Positions 17,532 to 25,057 of a stretch of 64,000 nt of DNA are shown one piece after another. The stretch comes from GCA-2683825 sp965662355. GTDB lineage: Bacteria; Planctomycetota; UBA1135; GCA-002686595. The stretch is taken from positions 62,001 to 126,000 of the forward strand of contig CBFIHP010000005.1 in NCBI GenBank assembly GCA_965662355.1, read 5' to 3'. A model generated the notes under the pieces. The model made no database searches, was not told the origin of the DNA, and saw only the letters and a list, made by a program, of their open reading frames with translations. Position numbers and translations under genes: made by a program. Position 1 is the stretch's first letter, and the number at the start of each line of letters is the position of its first letter.

Positions 17532-18005
17532 ATGTCCGTTTCCCTCGAGATCGAGTCCCACGGTAAGCGCCACCTCTATTCTGCGAGCCAGGCGCGCGAT
17601 CTCCCCGAGGTCATCAAGACCGACACCCTGCACCTCGAGCACCTCTCTCCGGGCGGAGGGCTTCACGGGTGTCTCGCCTGCGGCCATCCCGAGCTCTTCA
17701 CCTACAAGGACTTCCCGCGCAGCTACGGAATCGCCATCGTCGTCCTCGCTGCCGTGCTCGCCCCCTTCACGTACTACCTCTCCCTTGCCGCTGCGGCCCT
17801 GCTCGATCTGATTCTCTACCGCTGTGCCCCGTCCGCCCTCGCCTGCTATGTCTGCCACGCCAAACACCGTGGCTTTCCTCTCGACCCGGGCCACCCCCGC
17901 TTCGACCGCGAGATCGACGAGCGTCTGCGCTACGGCGAGAAAGCCGTCATGGGCAAGCCCATGCGCCCCGGCGGAACCGCCGGCGCTCCCGAGCCCGAAC
18001 ACTAG
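17532..18005 (+). CDS. Small membrane protein with two CxxC pairs
   Basis: Protein of 157 residues. The N-terminal soluble part (about residues 1-60) ends in a CLACGHPELF motif. Two adjacent hydrophobic helices (YGIAIVVLAAVLAPFTYYLSLAAAALLDLILY) follow, then a second pair in CYVCHAKHRG and a polar Pro-rich tail. The four Cys with nearby His could bind zinc or form a redox disulfide; the second motif is CYVCH, which also satisfies a haem c pattern, but there is no export signal. The family is not recognised. Its 12-base spacing after the polytopic membrane protein gene suggests a shared complex. Confidence 0.75.
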   Translation: MSVSLEIESHGKRHLYSASQARDLPEVIKTDTLHLEHLSPGGGLHGCLACGHPELFTYKDFPRSYGIAIVVLAAVLAPFTYYLSLAAAALLDLILYRCAPSALACYVCHAKHRGFPLDPGHPRFDREIDERLRYGEKAVMGKPMRPGGTAGAPEPEH

Positions 18006-18028
18006 GCCCGGCCTCGTTAAACGAAGAA

Positions 18029-18131
18029 AGCCCCACGGCGCGCGCAGGGCTCTCTCATTCTCTTTGGGCTACGACGCGCGTAGCTCAAGGGTGCCTTTCC
18101 AGTTGTCCGCGACGCGCGCGGGTGGAAAGGC
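18029..18131 (-). terminator. Two hairpins past the porin gene
   Basis: Immediately after the minus-strand porin stop there is a perfect nine-base inverted repeat, GCCTTTCCA at 18093-18101 and its complement at 18123-18131. Further on, a stem pairs AGCCC (18029-18033) with GGGCT (18047-18051) and is followed on the minus strand by a T-rich TTTCTTCGTTT stretch. The second fits an intrinsic terminator for the porin transcript. It lies in the gap between convergent genes, so it may also stop the plus-strand membrane-protein transcript. Confidence 0.5.
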
Positions 18132-18139
18132 TCTTCGCG

Positions 18140-19252
18140 CTAGCGCGACGCTCCGACGACGAGACCGATCTGGAAGACCGAGCCGTCTTGGTTGTTATCG
18201 CCGTCGAAGAGACTCCACTGGGCTTGCCACTTGGCCTTGTCCGCCTGGTGGTAGTTTGCGACAAACGAGAAGATCGTGTTGTCGTTTCCGCCGGCGCCGT
18301 CGTTGTCCAGGATTTCAATACGTCCGCCGACCTCGAAGCTCTCGTTGACGAGGAAGCTTCCCGTGAGGGCGAAGGGAACCGAATCACCCGTGAGGGTGAT
18401 ACCGCCCATGATGTTTGAGTAATCACCGGAGGTTCCACCAGCGAATTCATCCGAGAGGATGGCTGCCTCGGCGCCGAAGCCGATGGGGCCCATGTTGCCG
18501 TTGAAATCGAGGAAGATTCCATTGGTGTCGTCGCCGGGCACGGCACTGGTGTCGTCATACACGAAAGAAAGGCCCGCGGTGGCGTTGAGTCCTTCACCGC
18601 CATTGAGGGCGCCTTCCATCAGCGCTGATGTGTTGTTGGAACTTGCAGCTTCGCCGAGGTTCAACTCGACGCGGGCGGCCCAAAGGCCTGCTGCTGCGTC
18701 CATGTCGGAACCATCTTGGAAACTGGCGAACCAGGACACATCTTCAAACGAACCCGATGCACCGATGCCCATGTCCCAACTATCGAAAGCGGAACCGAGG
18801 ACGGTGCGGTCGATCATGAGCTGGTGCTCAGGATCGACGTAACCAGAACGGAGAACCTTGGGCTTGAATTGGCCCATGGTCGTTGTGATGTCGCCACAGT
18901 CCCAGAAAACGTATGCGTCTTCGAGAGCTAGTTGAGCTCCCGTCGCACCGTCTAAATCGAAACTGAGGCGCCACCCATACTCGCTCGCGCCGCCCCAGAA
19001 GGCGACATCGAGGTCGTCGAAATCGAAGCCGCTGATGTCTGAGAGACCACCAGTGGCTACGTCGTCGAACGACAGTGTGTAGGTGGAACGGATAAGTGCA
19101 CTCCAACCGTTGCCGTCCTGCGAAGGACGGAGATTGGTTGCGAGGTTATTGATCTCGCTATCGAGCTCCAACCACTCGTTGTCACTCGGATCGGCAAACG
19201 CTGCTGATCCTGCGACCGCGGTAGCTAGAGCGGCAGTAACGAACTTCTTCAT
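18140..19252 (-). CDS. Outer-membrane porin-like protein
   Basis: Exported protein of 370 residues. The start at ATG 19252 gives a clear signal peptide (MKKFVTAALATAVAGSAAFA) and has a GGAG upstream. The mature chain is acidic, rich in Asp, Gly and Ser. It shows alternating aromatic/polar strands and contains TMGQFKPKVLRSGYVDPEHQ, similar to the segment of phosphate-selective (O/P-type) porins that precedes the pore loops. It ends in alternating hydrophobic residues (QIGLVVGASR). Its lower GC and long 5' gap of 279 bases suggest a strongly expressed, separately regulated gene. The substrate cannot be read from sequence. Confidence 0.75.
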   Translation of the reverse strand: MKKFVTAALATAVAGSAAFADPSDNEWLELDSEINNLATNLRPSQDGNGWSALIRSTYTLSFDDVATGGLSDISGFDFDDLDVAFWGGASEYGWRLSFDLDGATGAQLALEDAYVFWDCGDITTTMGQFKPKVLRSGYVDPEHQLMIDRTVLGSAFDSWDMGIGASGSFEDVSWFASFQDGSDMDAAAGLWAARVELNLGEAASSNNTSALMEGALNGGEGLNATAGLSFVYDDTSAVPGDDTNGIFLDFNGNMGPIGFGAEAAILSDEFAGGTSGDYSNIMGGITLTGDSVPFALTGSFLVNESFEVGGRIEILDNDGAGGNDNTIFSFVANYHQADKAKWQAQWSLFDGDNNQDGSVFQIGLVVGASR

Positions 19253-19531
19253 GAGTCCAGCGCTCCGGAAAAGTACGAGAGACGGTTCCATTAGGAGGAT
19301 GGGGATTCCATATGGCGCGGCGATGGTAAGGAAGCGCCCGGTCAAAGAAAGCCGTGCACCGATAGGACCCGATTCGGACGTGCAAATAATCGCCGATTTT
19401 AGGAATGTGCAAGTGCGTAAGCCCTTGTGATGACGACGCTGATGGTCCGTACATAAGAAAATGGCGCGACGCCCTCTTGGAACTTGCTTTGTGGGCACTG
19501 AAAGTCCCCTCGATCCCCCCAGTGGAGCTTC

Positions 19532-19963
19532 CTAGCCGTCCCCGTCCGATTCCTTCCTGCGCCTGCGCTTCGTCTCGGAACGCCTGTGTTTCTGGGACAA
19601 TCGCCTTTCCTTCGAGCCACGCGTGGGTTTCGTGGGGCGTCGGGTCTTGCGCTCCACGAGGGCAGCCCGAAGGATCTCCGCCAAGCGCTCCCGGGCGTCC
19701 TCTTCGTTGCGCTTTTGGGTGCGATAACGCGAACCGTGGACGAGGAGTTCACCCTCCCGGGTCAGGCGGCTCTGGAGCCGCTCCAGGAGCTTCTCGCGTT
19801 GCACATCCCCGAGGGCGCCGCTGTCGGGTATCGAGAAACGCAGGCTGACGCGGGTCTCGACCTTGTTGACGTTCTGACCCCCGGGCCCACCGGCGCGGGA
19901 ATAGCTCACCAGGAGCTCGTCCTCGGGCAGGATGAGACCGCGCTGGATCTCGAGCCCAGCCAT
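19532..19963 (-). CDS. arfB: Alternative ribosome-rescue factor B (peptidyl-tRNA hydrolase ArfB)
   Basis: Codon-independent release factor of 143 residues that frees ribosomes stalled at the 3' end of truncated mRNA. The catalytic loop is SRAGGPGGQNVNKVETRV, with the GGQ that hydrolyses peptidyl-tRNA. The short size (no domain for stop-codon reading) and the strongly basic C-terminal tail (KTRRPTKPTRGSKERR and onward), which enters the mRNA channel, separate it from RF1/RF2. It starts two bases after the stop of the DUF971 gene. A second candidate rescue factor, the VLRF1-like gene, lies 3 kb away. Confidence 0.93.
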   Translation of the reverse strand: MAGLEIQRGLILPEDELLVSYSRAGGPGGQNVNKVETRVSLRFSIPDSGALGDVQREKLLERLQSRLTREGELLVHGSRYRTQKRNEEDARERLAEILRAALVERKTRRPTKPTRGSKERRLSQKHRRSETKRRRRKESDGDG

Positions 19964-19965
19964 GC

Positions 19966-20262
19966 TCAGGCCTGCGGGTCGTTCTCCCGCAGCATGCGGA
20001 AGGGGTAGATCCCGGTCTGGTGACCGTCGGAGAAGCGGATCGTGATGGCGTAGTTGCCGACCAGCTCGACCCCCGCCTGGGTGAGATCCAGGGGCACGGA
20101 CCCCACGTCGTGGGTGCGGATTCCGCTGACCTCGTCCACGCAGTTCGCACAGGGACAGAGTCCACGTAGCTCCGCTGCCGTGTAGGTGGTTGTGTGCGCG
20201 TCAGACCACTCGATCTCGATCTTCGTGGGGTCGGAGCGCGTGATGGTCCGCGGGGCTTCCAT
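19966..20262 (-). CDS. DUF971-family protein
   Basis: Protein of 98 residues with the whole DUF971 (gamma-butyrobetaine hydroxylase N-terminal-like) fold: strand-rich start DPTKIEIEWSDAHTTTYTAAEL, then LRGLCPCANCVDE with a zinc-like CPCAxC, and end VGNYAITIRFSDGHQTGIYPF. Family members occur as small stand-alone proteins linked with Fe-S cluster handling, but the role is not established. ATG 20262 is chosen because the frame upstream reads through the tRNA-Phe gene. The arfB start follows two bases after its stop. Confidence 0.88.
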   Translation of the reverse strand: MEAPRTITRSDPTKIEIEWSDAHTTTYTAAELRGLCPCANCVDEVSGIRTHDVGSVPLDLTQAGVELVGNYAITIRFSDGHQTGIYPFRMLRENDPQA

Positions 20263-20279
20263 TTGGGAGTCCAAAGGAA

Positions 20280-20355
20280 TGGTGGGCAGAGCCGGACTTG
20301 AACCGGCGACCCCTTGATTTTCAGTCAAGTGCTCTACCAACTGAGCTACCTGCCC
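20280..20355 (-). tRNA. tRNA-Phe (GAA)
   Basis: The minus strand folds as a full tRNA: acceptor stem beginning GGGCAGG and closing with CTGCCCA, D arm TAGCTCAGTTGGTAGAGC, and anticodon stem CTTGA/TCAAG with loop CTGAAAA. The anticodon is therefore GAA (Phe). The T arm is CCGGTTCAAGTCCGG-like. The 3' CCA is encoded, giving 76 bases. It lies between ribF and the DUF971 gene on the same strand, 81 bases after ribF and 17 bases before the DUF971 start, so it may be processed from a shared transcript. Confidence 0.97.
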
Positions 20356-20436
20356 GAACGGGCCCGCAGTTGCGAGCCGGTGGGGACCCGAAGGCCCCGG
20401 ATAGGCTCGGCAGTGTGCCCCCGACCACCTCGCCCG

Positions 20437-21402
20437 TCAACCGCCCGCTTCCCCGGCGAGAGCAGCGCGGGCATCCTCCGTGTCTTTCGCGATCTGGGCC
20501 GTGAGTTCCTTCAAGCCTGAAAAGCGTTTCTCGCCGCGGAGGCGTTTCACGAACTCGAGCTCCATGCGCTGGCCGTAGAGGTCCCCCTCGAAATCGAAGA
20601 GGTGAACTTCGACCAGGGGCCGCGGAGAGGGCTCCGGAGTGACGGTGGGGCGAAAGCCGATGTTGCAGGCACCCTCGTGCTTGCCCACGCCATCCTTGGC
20701 CAGGACCCGCACGCGGCAGGCATAGACGCCGGGAGGCGGATGGAGCTCGTGGTGTAGGTCGAGGTTGGCGGTGGGAAAGCCCAGCTCGCGCCCGAGGTGG
20801 GCTCCGTGCACGACCCGCCCGAAGACGGATACGCGCCGCCCGAGCATGCCGCGGGCCGCTTCCAGGTCGCCCAGTTCGACCGCCTCGCGAATCGCCGTGG
20901 AGGACACGGCTCGGCCACGGATGGAAACCTTCGGCACGACTTCGACGTCGAAGCCCTCGGCCCCCAGCAACTCTGGCGTTCCCTTGCGGCCGTTGCCGAA
21001 CTTGCTGTCGAAGCCGAGGACGAAGGCCTCCGCTCCGAGCCCCTCGACGCACAGTTCGCGGACGAAGCGCAGGGCGTCCATCGAACGTAGCTCCTCGTCG
21101 AAGGACAGGGCGCAGGCGTGGTCGATTCCGGCTCGTTCGAAGAGTTCGAGGCGGTGTTCGAGGGTGGTCAGGGTCTTGGGCGCCCGCCCCAGGAGCAGGC
21201 GTTTCGGGTGGCTGCGAAAGGTAACCACGGTGGCTTTGACCCCGCGTTCTCGGGCCCGCTCGACGTTCGTCTGGAGAATGGCCCGGTGTCCCAGGTGAAC
21301 CCCGTCGAACATGCCGATCGAGACGACCGATCCAGCACCTCTTTCAGCGGCCAGTTCGTCCGCCCGCGCGCGCAATTCCGCCAGTCGGAAGGTCGTGATC
21401 AC
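20437..21402 (-). CDS. ribF: Bifunctional riboflavin kinase/FAD synthetase
   Basis: Makes FMN and FAD from riboflavin. The N-terminal adenylyltransferase domain has SIGMFDGVHLGHRAI and the SSTAIREAVELGD motif. The C-terminal kinase domain has GRELGFPTANLDL, GVYACRVRV, CNIGFRPT and the catalytic Glu region VEVHLFDFEGDLYGQ. The 321-residue length is typical. GTG 21402 starts six bases after the def stop. The combination def-ribF-tRNA is unremarkable, but the short gaps indicate a shared transcript. Confidence 0.96.
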   Translation of the reverse strand: MITTFRLAELRARADELAAERGAGSVVSIGMFDGVHLGHRAILQTNVERARERGVKATVVTFRSHPKRLLLGRAPKTLTTLEHRLELFERAGIDHACALSFDEELRSMDALRFVRELCVEGLGAEAFVLGFDSKFGNGRKGTPELLGAEGFDVEVVPKVSIRGRAVSSTAIREAVELGDLEAARGMLGRRVSVFGRVVHGAHLGRELGFPTANLDLHHELHPPPGVYACRVRVLAKDGVGKHEGACNIGFRPTVTPEPSPRPLVEVHLFDFEGDLYGQRMELEFVKRLRGEKRFSGLKELTAQIAKDTEDARAALAGEAGG

Positions 21403-21408
21403 CGGAGC

Positions 21409-21957
21409 TCAGCGCCGCGTCTTCTCGGTGCTCTTCCGGGCCCGCTTGTAGCTCCCCACGAGATCCTCCAGTGAAGCCTTTTGGCGCAGCTTGTCCGCCG
21501 GAGACATCCGATCGACCAGGAGCACACCCACGAGGTGGTCATATTCGTGCTGGATGACGCGGCTCGGGAAGGCCTCGAAATCCGCTTCGAAGGCCTCGCC
21601 TTTGGGGCTGAAGGCCTTGATCCGACATCGCTCGGGGCGCTCGATCTCAACGAAGACCCCGGGAAAGGACAGGCAGCCCTCCTCGAACAGGGACGGGGGC
21701 CCGGAGCGCTCGAGCAGCTCGGGATTCACCAGGGCGAGCTCGTCCGCCGGCTCGCCGGTCGGATTGATCACCAAAATGCGCTTCTTGAGCCCTACCTGGG
21801 GCGCCGCGAGGCCCACGCCCTTGCTGCGGTACATGCACCGGAACATGGCCTGGACGATGTTTTCGAGTTCGTCGTCGAAGACCTCGACCGCTTCAGCCGG
21901 GCGCCGAAGGATCGGAGAAGGGTAGAGGGTGAGATCGAATTCAAGCTCTGAGGACAT
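21409..21957 (-). CDS. def: Peptide deformylase
   Basis: Metalloenzyme of 182 residues that removes the formyl group from nascent proteins. The three family motifs are present: GVGLAAPQVG, EEGCLSFPG (metal-ligand Cys) and QHEYDHLVG (HExxH). The conserved N-terminal YPSPILRRPAEAV follows directly from the chosen ATG 21957. The open frame upstream, to 22050, lacks family features. The C-terminus ends in a basic KRARKSTEKTRR tail, longer than in minimal deformylases. Confidence 0.96.
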   Translation of the reverse strand: MSSELEFDLTLYPSPILRRPAEAVEVFDDELENIVQAMFRCMYRSKGVGLAAPQVGLKKRILVINPTGEPADELALVNPELLERSGPPSLFEEGCLSFPGVFVEIERPERCRIKAFSPKGEAFEADFEAFPSRVIQHEYDHLVGVLLVDRMSPADKLRQKASLEDLVGSYKRARKSTEKTRR

Positions 21958-22115
21958 ACCTGGGGCGGACCTTACCATGTTGAAGCGGGCGGGACCTCCG
22001 TTGACGGCTTCCTGGGCCGTCGATAAACTTTTTCGCCCCTGTTTCCGCACGCGGGACCCTCCGGATCACCGAATGGCGATCCCGAGCGGGTCGCTGGCAG
22101 CCGCAACCGGCACGT

Positions 22116-23471
22116 GTGCCTGGCGACGGGGCGAGACACCGCTTGGATTTTTCCAAACACATCCAAAAGGCCGAAGAGGCGCTCAAGCGGAGAAACTACG
22201 ACTTCGCGATCGAGCTTTTCCGCCAGCTGATCGATCTGGATCCCGACCAAGGGGATGCACGGTCGGGGTTGCGTCGTGCCTTGCACGGCCGCCACAGTCA
22301 GAAGAAGGGCGGCAAGTTCCTACGTGCGGTTTCCGGTGCACTGCCACTCTCCAAGGCGCGCACGTTCTTCAAGCTGGGCAAGCACGGAGCGTGTGCCCGG
22401 GCCCTCGAGGATTATCTGGCGACGAACCCGGTCGATGAGGAAGCGAACCTCATGTTGGGGATGTCGCTCGAGGAAGGCGGCCACTTTCGCTCCGCCCGTG
22501 CTGTCTACGAATTCGTGGCCGAGATCGCACCGAAGAACGCCGAGGGCTTGAAGCGTGCGGGATCGATGATGCACCGCACGGGCGACCACGTACGCGCCCT
22601 CGATTACTACGAGCGAGCCCTGCAGGCGGACCCACGCGATCAGGAAGCGCTGAAAGCGCGCAAGAACCTCGCGGCCGAAACGGCGTTGACCCAAACGGGT
22701 ACCGACGTCAAGCACAGCCGCGAGTTGATCAAGAACAAGGACCAGGTGCGCGATGTCGAGCGCAGCCAGAAGATGCACGTGTCCAAGGAGGAGCTCGAGA
22801 AAGAACTCGAGCGCCTCGAAGCGCGCTACGTCGATAATCCGAAGGACGCCGACCTCCTGATTTCGCTCAGCGAGGTTCACGAGCGCCTGAAGGATCCCGG
22901 CGCTGCCCTGGAGTACGCCCAACGAGCCCTTTCGTATCGCAAGGGCTCCTTCGAGCTCGTCATCAAGGTTGGGGAGCTCCAGTCCAAGCGCATCAAGAAA
23001 GAGATCGCTCGGGCGGACAAGGAAGGTCGCACCGAGGACGCCACGAAGTACGAGGAAGAGCTCGTTCACCACGAGGTCACCGATCTTCGCAAGCGCGTCG
23101 ACATTCGTCCTGGAGATGCTGGCCTGCGGTTGTCGTTGGCGAAGAAGCTCATCCGATCCGACGACATCGACGATGCCCTCAGCGAACTACAGCGCTGCTC
23201 CGACGAGCCCCGTGTTCGCAACGAGGCGCTCTTCTTCTTGGGGAAGTGCTTCCACAAGAAGGGCATCCTCGACCTTGCGCGCAAGGAGTACGAAAGCGCG
23301 CTCCAGACCACCGATCAGAAGAGCGATCGTGCCAAGGAGATCCTCTATGGCCTGGGCAATATCGCGGAGTCCCAGGGGGACTCCGAGCAAGCCCGATCGT
23401 TCTACATTCGCATATACGCAATCGACATCGGCTACCGAGATGTGGCCGACAAGATGGGATCACTCAGCTAA
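22116..23471 (+). CDS. TPR-repeat protein
   Basis: Soluble protein of about 451 residues made largely of tetratricopeptide repeats. Clear examples begin ALKRRNYDFAIELFRQLIDLDP, GACARALEDYLATNP, and HVRALDYYERALQADPRD, with another set after residue 260. A highly charged helical segment near 205-245 (VERSQKMHVSKEELEKELER) may be a coiled coil linking two repeat blocks. There is no signal peptide or membrane helix. GTG 22116 is the longest start; TTG 22143 (LDFSKHIQK) begins nearer the first repeat. TPR proteins act as scaffolds, and partners cannot be named from here. rpsT follows after 13 bases. Confidence 0.85.
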   Translation: MPGDGARHRLDFSKHIQKAEEALKRRNYDFAIELFRQLIDLDPDQGDARSGLRRALHGRHSQKKGGKFLRAVSGALPLSKARTFFKLGKHGACARALEDYLATNPVDEEANLMLGMSLEEGGHFRSARAVYEFVAEIAPKNAEGLKRAGSMMHRTGDHVRALDYYERALQADPRDQEALKARKNLAAETALTQTGTDVKHSRELIKNKDQVRDVERSQKMHVSKEELEKELERLEARYVDNPKDADLLISLSEVHERLKDPGAALEYAQRALSYRKGSFELVIKVGELQSKRIKKEIARADKEGRTEDATKYEEELVHHEVTDLRKRVDIRPGDAGLRLSLAKKLIRSDDIDDALSELQRCSDEPRVRNEALFFLGKCFHKKGILDLARKEYESALQTTDQKSDRAKEILYGLGNIAESQGDSEQARSFYIRIYAIDIGYRDVADKMGSLS

Positions 23472-23484
23472 TCGAAATCGAACC

Positions 23485-23730
23485 ATGCCCAATACCAAGC
23501 AAGCCAAGAAGCGCGTCCGTCAGGACGAAGAACGTCGTATTCACAACAAGACCATCAAGAGCCGGATGCGTACGGCCATCAAACGCGTCCTGCTGGCCGA
23601 TGACCCCGAAGCCGCCAAGAAAGCCGTTCCGACGGCCATGAAACGCATCGACAAGGCGGCCAAGACCAACATCATCCACGACAACGCGGCAGCTCGCTAC
23701 AAGAGCGCGATCACACGCGCGGCCAAGTAG
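23485..23730 (+). CDS. rpsT: 30S ribosomal protein S20
   Basis: Basic, all-helical ribosomal protein of 81 residues that binds 16S rRNA. It begins MPNTKQAKKRVRQDEERR. The family's helices RIHNKTIKSRMRTAIKRVL and a C-terminal IIHDNAAARYKSAITRAAK are recognisable; the NAAARxKSxL end is diagnostic. The open frame extends upstream to 22969 in a shadow of the TPR gene, and ATG 23485 is the real start. It lies 13 bases after the TPR protein stop on the same strand. Confidence 0.95.
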   Translation: MPNTKQAKKRVRQDEERRIHNKTIKSRMRTAIKRVLLADDPEAAKKAVPTAMKRIDKAAKTNIIHDNAAARYKSAITRAAK

Positions 23731-23881
23731 CATTCCGTCCGCGAGAAAAAGTGCGACGGGGCTAGCGGCCCTTCACACCGAGAAGCTCCTGGCAGCTATC
23801 GGTCGGGAGGATACGTGCGACAACGTCTCACGCCTTCTCTGTAGCTTTGCGCGCGGCCACCGCGCGCCGATCGTAGCGGGG

Positions 23882-24970
23882 ATGAGCATCTCCTGCTCGG
23901 ACGAGGCCGAGGAGGAATGCTCCGAGGCTTTCCGTCGGCTCTTCGTCCGGCCGCTCCTGCCGACCCTCAAGTCCTTCTCCAAGTCGCCCTTCCGGACTCG
24001 CAACCTAGGCGGGCGTTACGAATGGGGCTCCATCGTCGCGGCCGAGGGCAACTTTTCCGCCGCCCTGAAGAAGGGCGATTGGAAGCTGTTCCTGTGCAAG
24101 CTCAACACCCACGTCAGCGTGGACGATGGGCCCGAGGGGATGCGCTATGGACGCATGCAGCGCTACGAGAACGATTCGATCTACTGCGCGGCCCTGAACT
24201 ACTTCCTCTCCGGCCAGACGGGGCCCTTCCTCGACGAGCTTGCCGAGACCTTCCACTCGGAAGGCGTCGATCGCAGGAAGGTGATTCTGGAGCAGATCCC
24301 AGAGGAGCATCGCAGCCTTGTCGTCGCGCTGACGAATGCGCGTTTGCAAGCCCGCAAGGCGATGCTCGATATTCAGGAACACCCGCCCAAAACGCCGACC
24401 CTGTACTACATCGTTCCCTGCGTCACCTTCAACCGCAGAGGCCACGACACCGAGATCATGTGCGGCATGTACACCGCGGATCGACGCAGGGACGAGGAGC
24501 GTGACGAGTACATCGGACTGGGGGATCTCCCGAACCAGTACCGGATCACGCTGGAAGGCCGCGTCCACGTGGTGCAGGACGGCGCGGGCCTCGAACCTCG
24601 CTCGGCTCGCAATCACCGGGAGGTCGTGAAGCAGGTTTGGGAAGATAGTGGGGTTCGTGTGGAACGGGCCGACGAGCGCGTCGACCATGCCCTTGCGGAA
24701 GCAGCCTCGAAGCCGATGACGCAGGTTGCGATGAAGGCTTTGATGGCCGTGCTATTCGAGCTGGCCCCCATACCGGCCGCCGTGCTCCTGTTCGGGCAGG
24801 GACTCGGGCACATACGGAACGCGCAGGTCGCGAACCGCCTGGCGCGGGAAGCGGAGGACGATCACGCGGCGCGACGCATGCTGCTCGAGATCGACGAGAG
24901 CATGGAGTCGCTATCGCAGGAGCAGCGCGGACACGTGGTGGAGTTGCTGCGCCAGTCGTATCAGAAGTAG
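23882..24970 (+). CDS. Unrecognised protein with one hydrophobic segment
   Basis: Protein of 362 residues. The first 270 are soluble and mixed in composition, with aromatic-rich stretches (NLGGRYEWGSIVAAEGNF, GMRYGRMQRYENDS, TPTLYYIVPCVTFNRRGHDT). A hydrophobic segment near 275-300 (KALMAVLFELAPIPAAVLLFGQG) may cross or dip into the membrane. The C-terminal 60 residues are a charged helix. It has no signal peptide. I do not recognise the family. It stands alone after rpsT, with a 151-base gap, and ends just before a bidirectional terminator. Confidence 0.7.
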   Translation: MSISCSDEAEEECSEAFRRLFVRPLLPTLKSFSKSPFRTRNLGGRYEWGSIVAAEGNFSAALKKGDWKLFLCKLNTHVSVDDGPEGMRYGRMQRYENDSIYCAALNYFLSGQTGPFLDELAETFHSEGVDRRKVILEQIPEEHRSLVVALTNARLQARKAMLDIQEHPPKTPTLYYIVPCVTFNRRGHDTEIMCGMYTADRRRDEERDEYIGLGDLPNQYRITLEGRVHVVQDGAGLEPRSARNHREVVKQVWEDSGVRVERADERVDHALAEAASKPMTQVAMKALMAVLFELAPIPAAVLLFGQGLGHIRNAQVANRLAREAEDDHAARRMLLEIDESMESLSQEQRGHVVELLRQSYQK

Positions 24971-24997
24971 GCGACGCGAGGCGCCTGGCTCCGAATG

Positions 24998-25037
24998 CAA
25001 AAGGGCCGGGCTCCCTTGCAGGAACCCGGCCCTTTGA
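24998..25037 (+). terminator. Strong hairpin terminator between convergent genes
   Basis: A GC-rich stem pairs AAAGGGCCGGG (ending 25010) with CCCGGCCCTTT (starting 25025), loop of 14 bases. The AAA/TTT ends make a short A-rich lead and T tail on either strand, so it can end both the plus-strand unknown gene (stop 24970) and the minus-strand toroid gene (stop 25058). Confidence 0.8.
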
Positions 25038-25057
25038 GCTCTGGGTTGGTGATGGAC

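Noticed and set aside
17850..17880. CYVCH in the small membrane protein as a haem c site
   Set aside because: It has no signal peptide and no second haem motif, and the paired CLACG makes a metal or disulfide role more likely.
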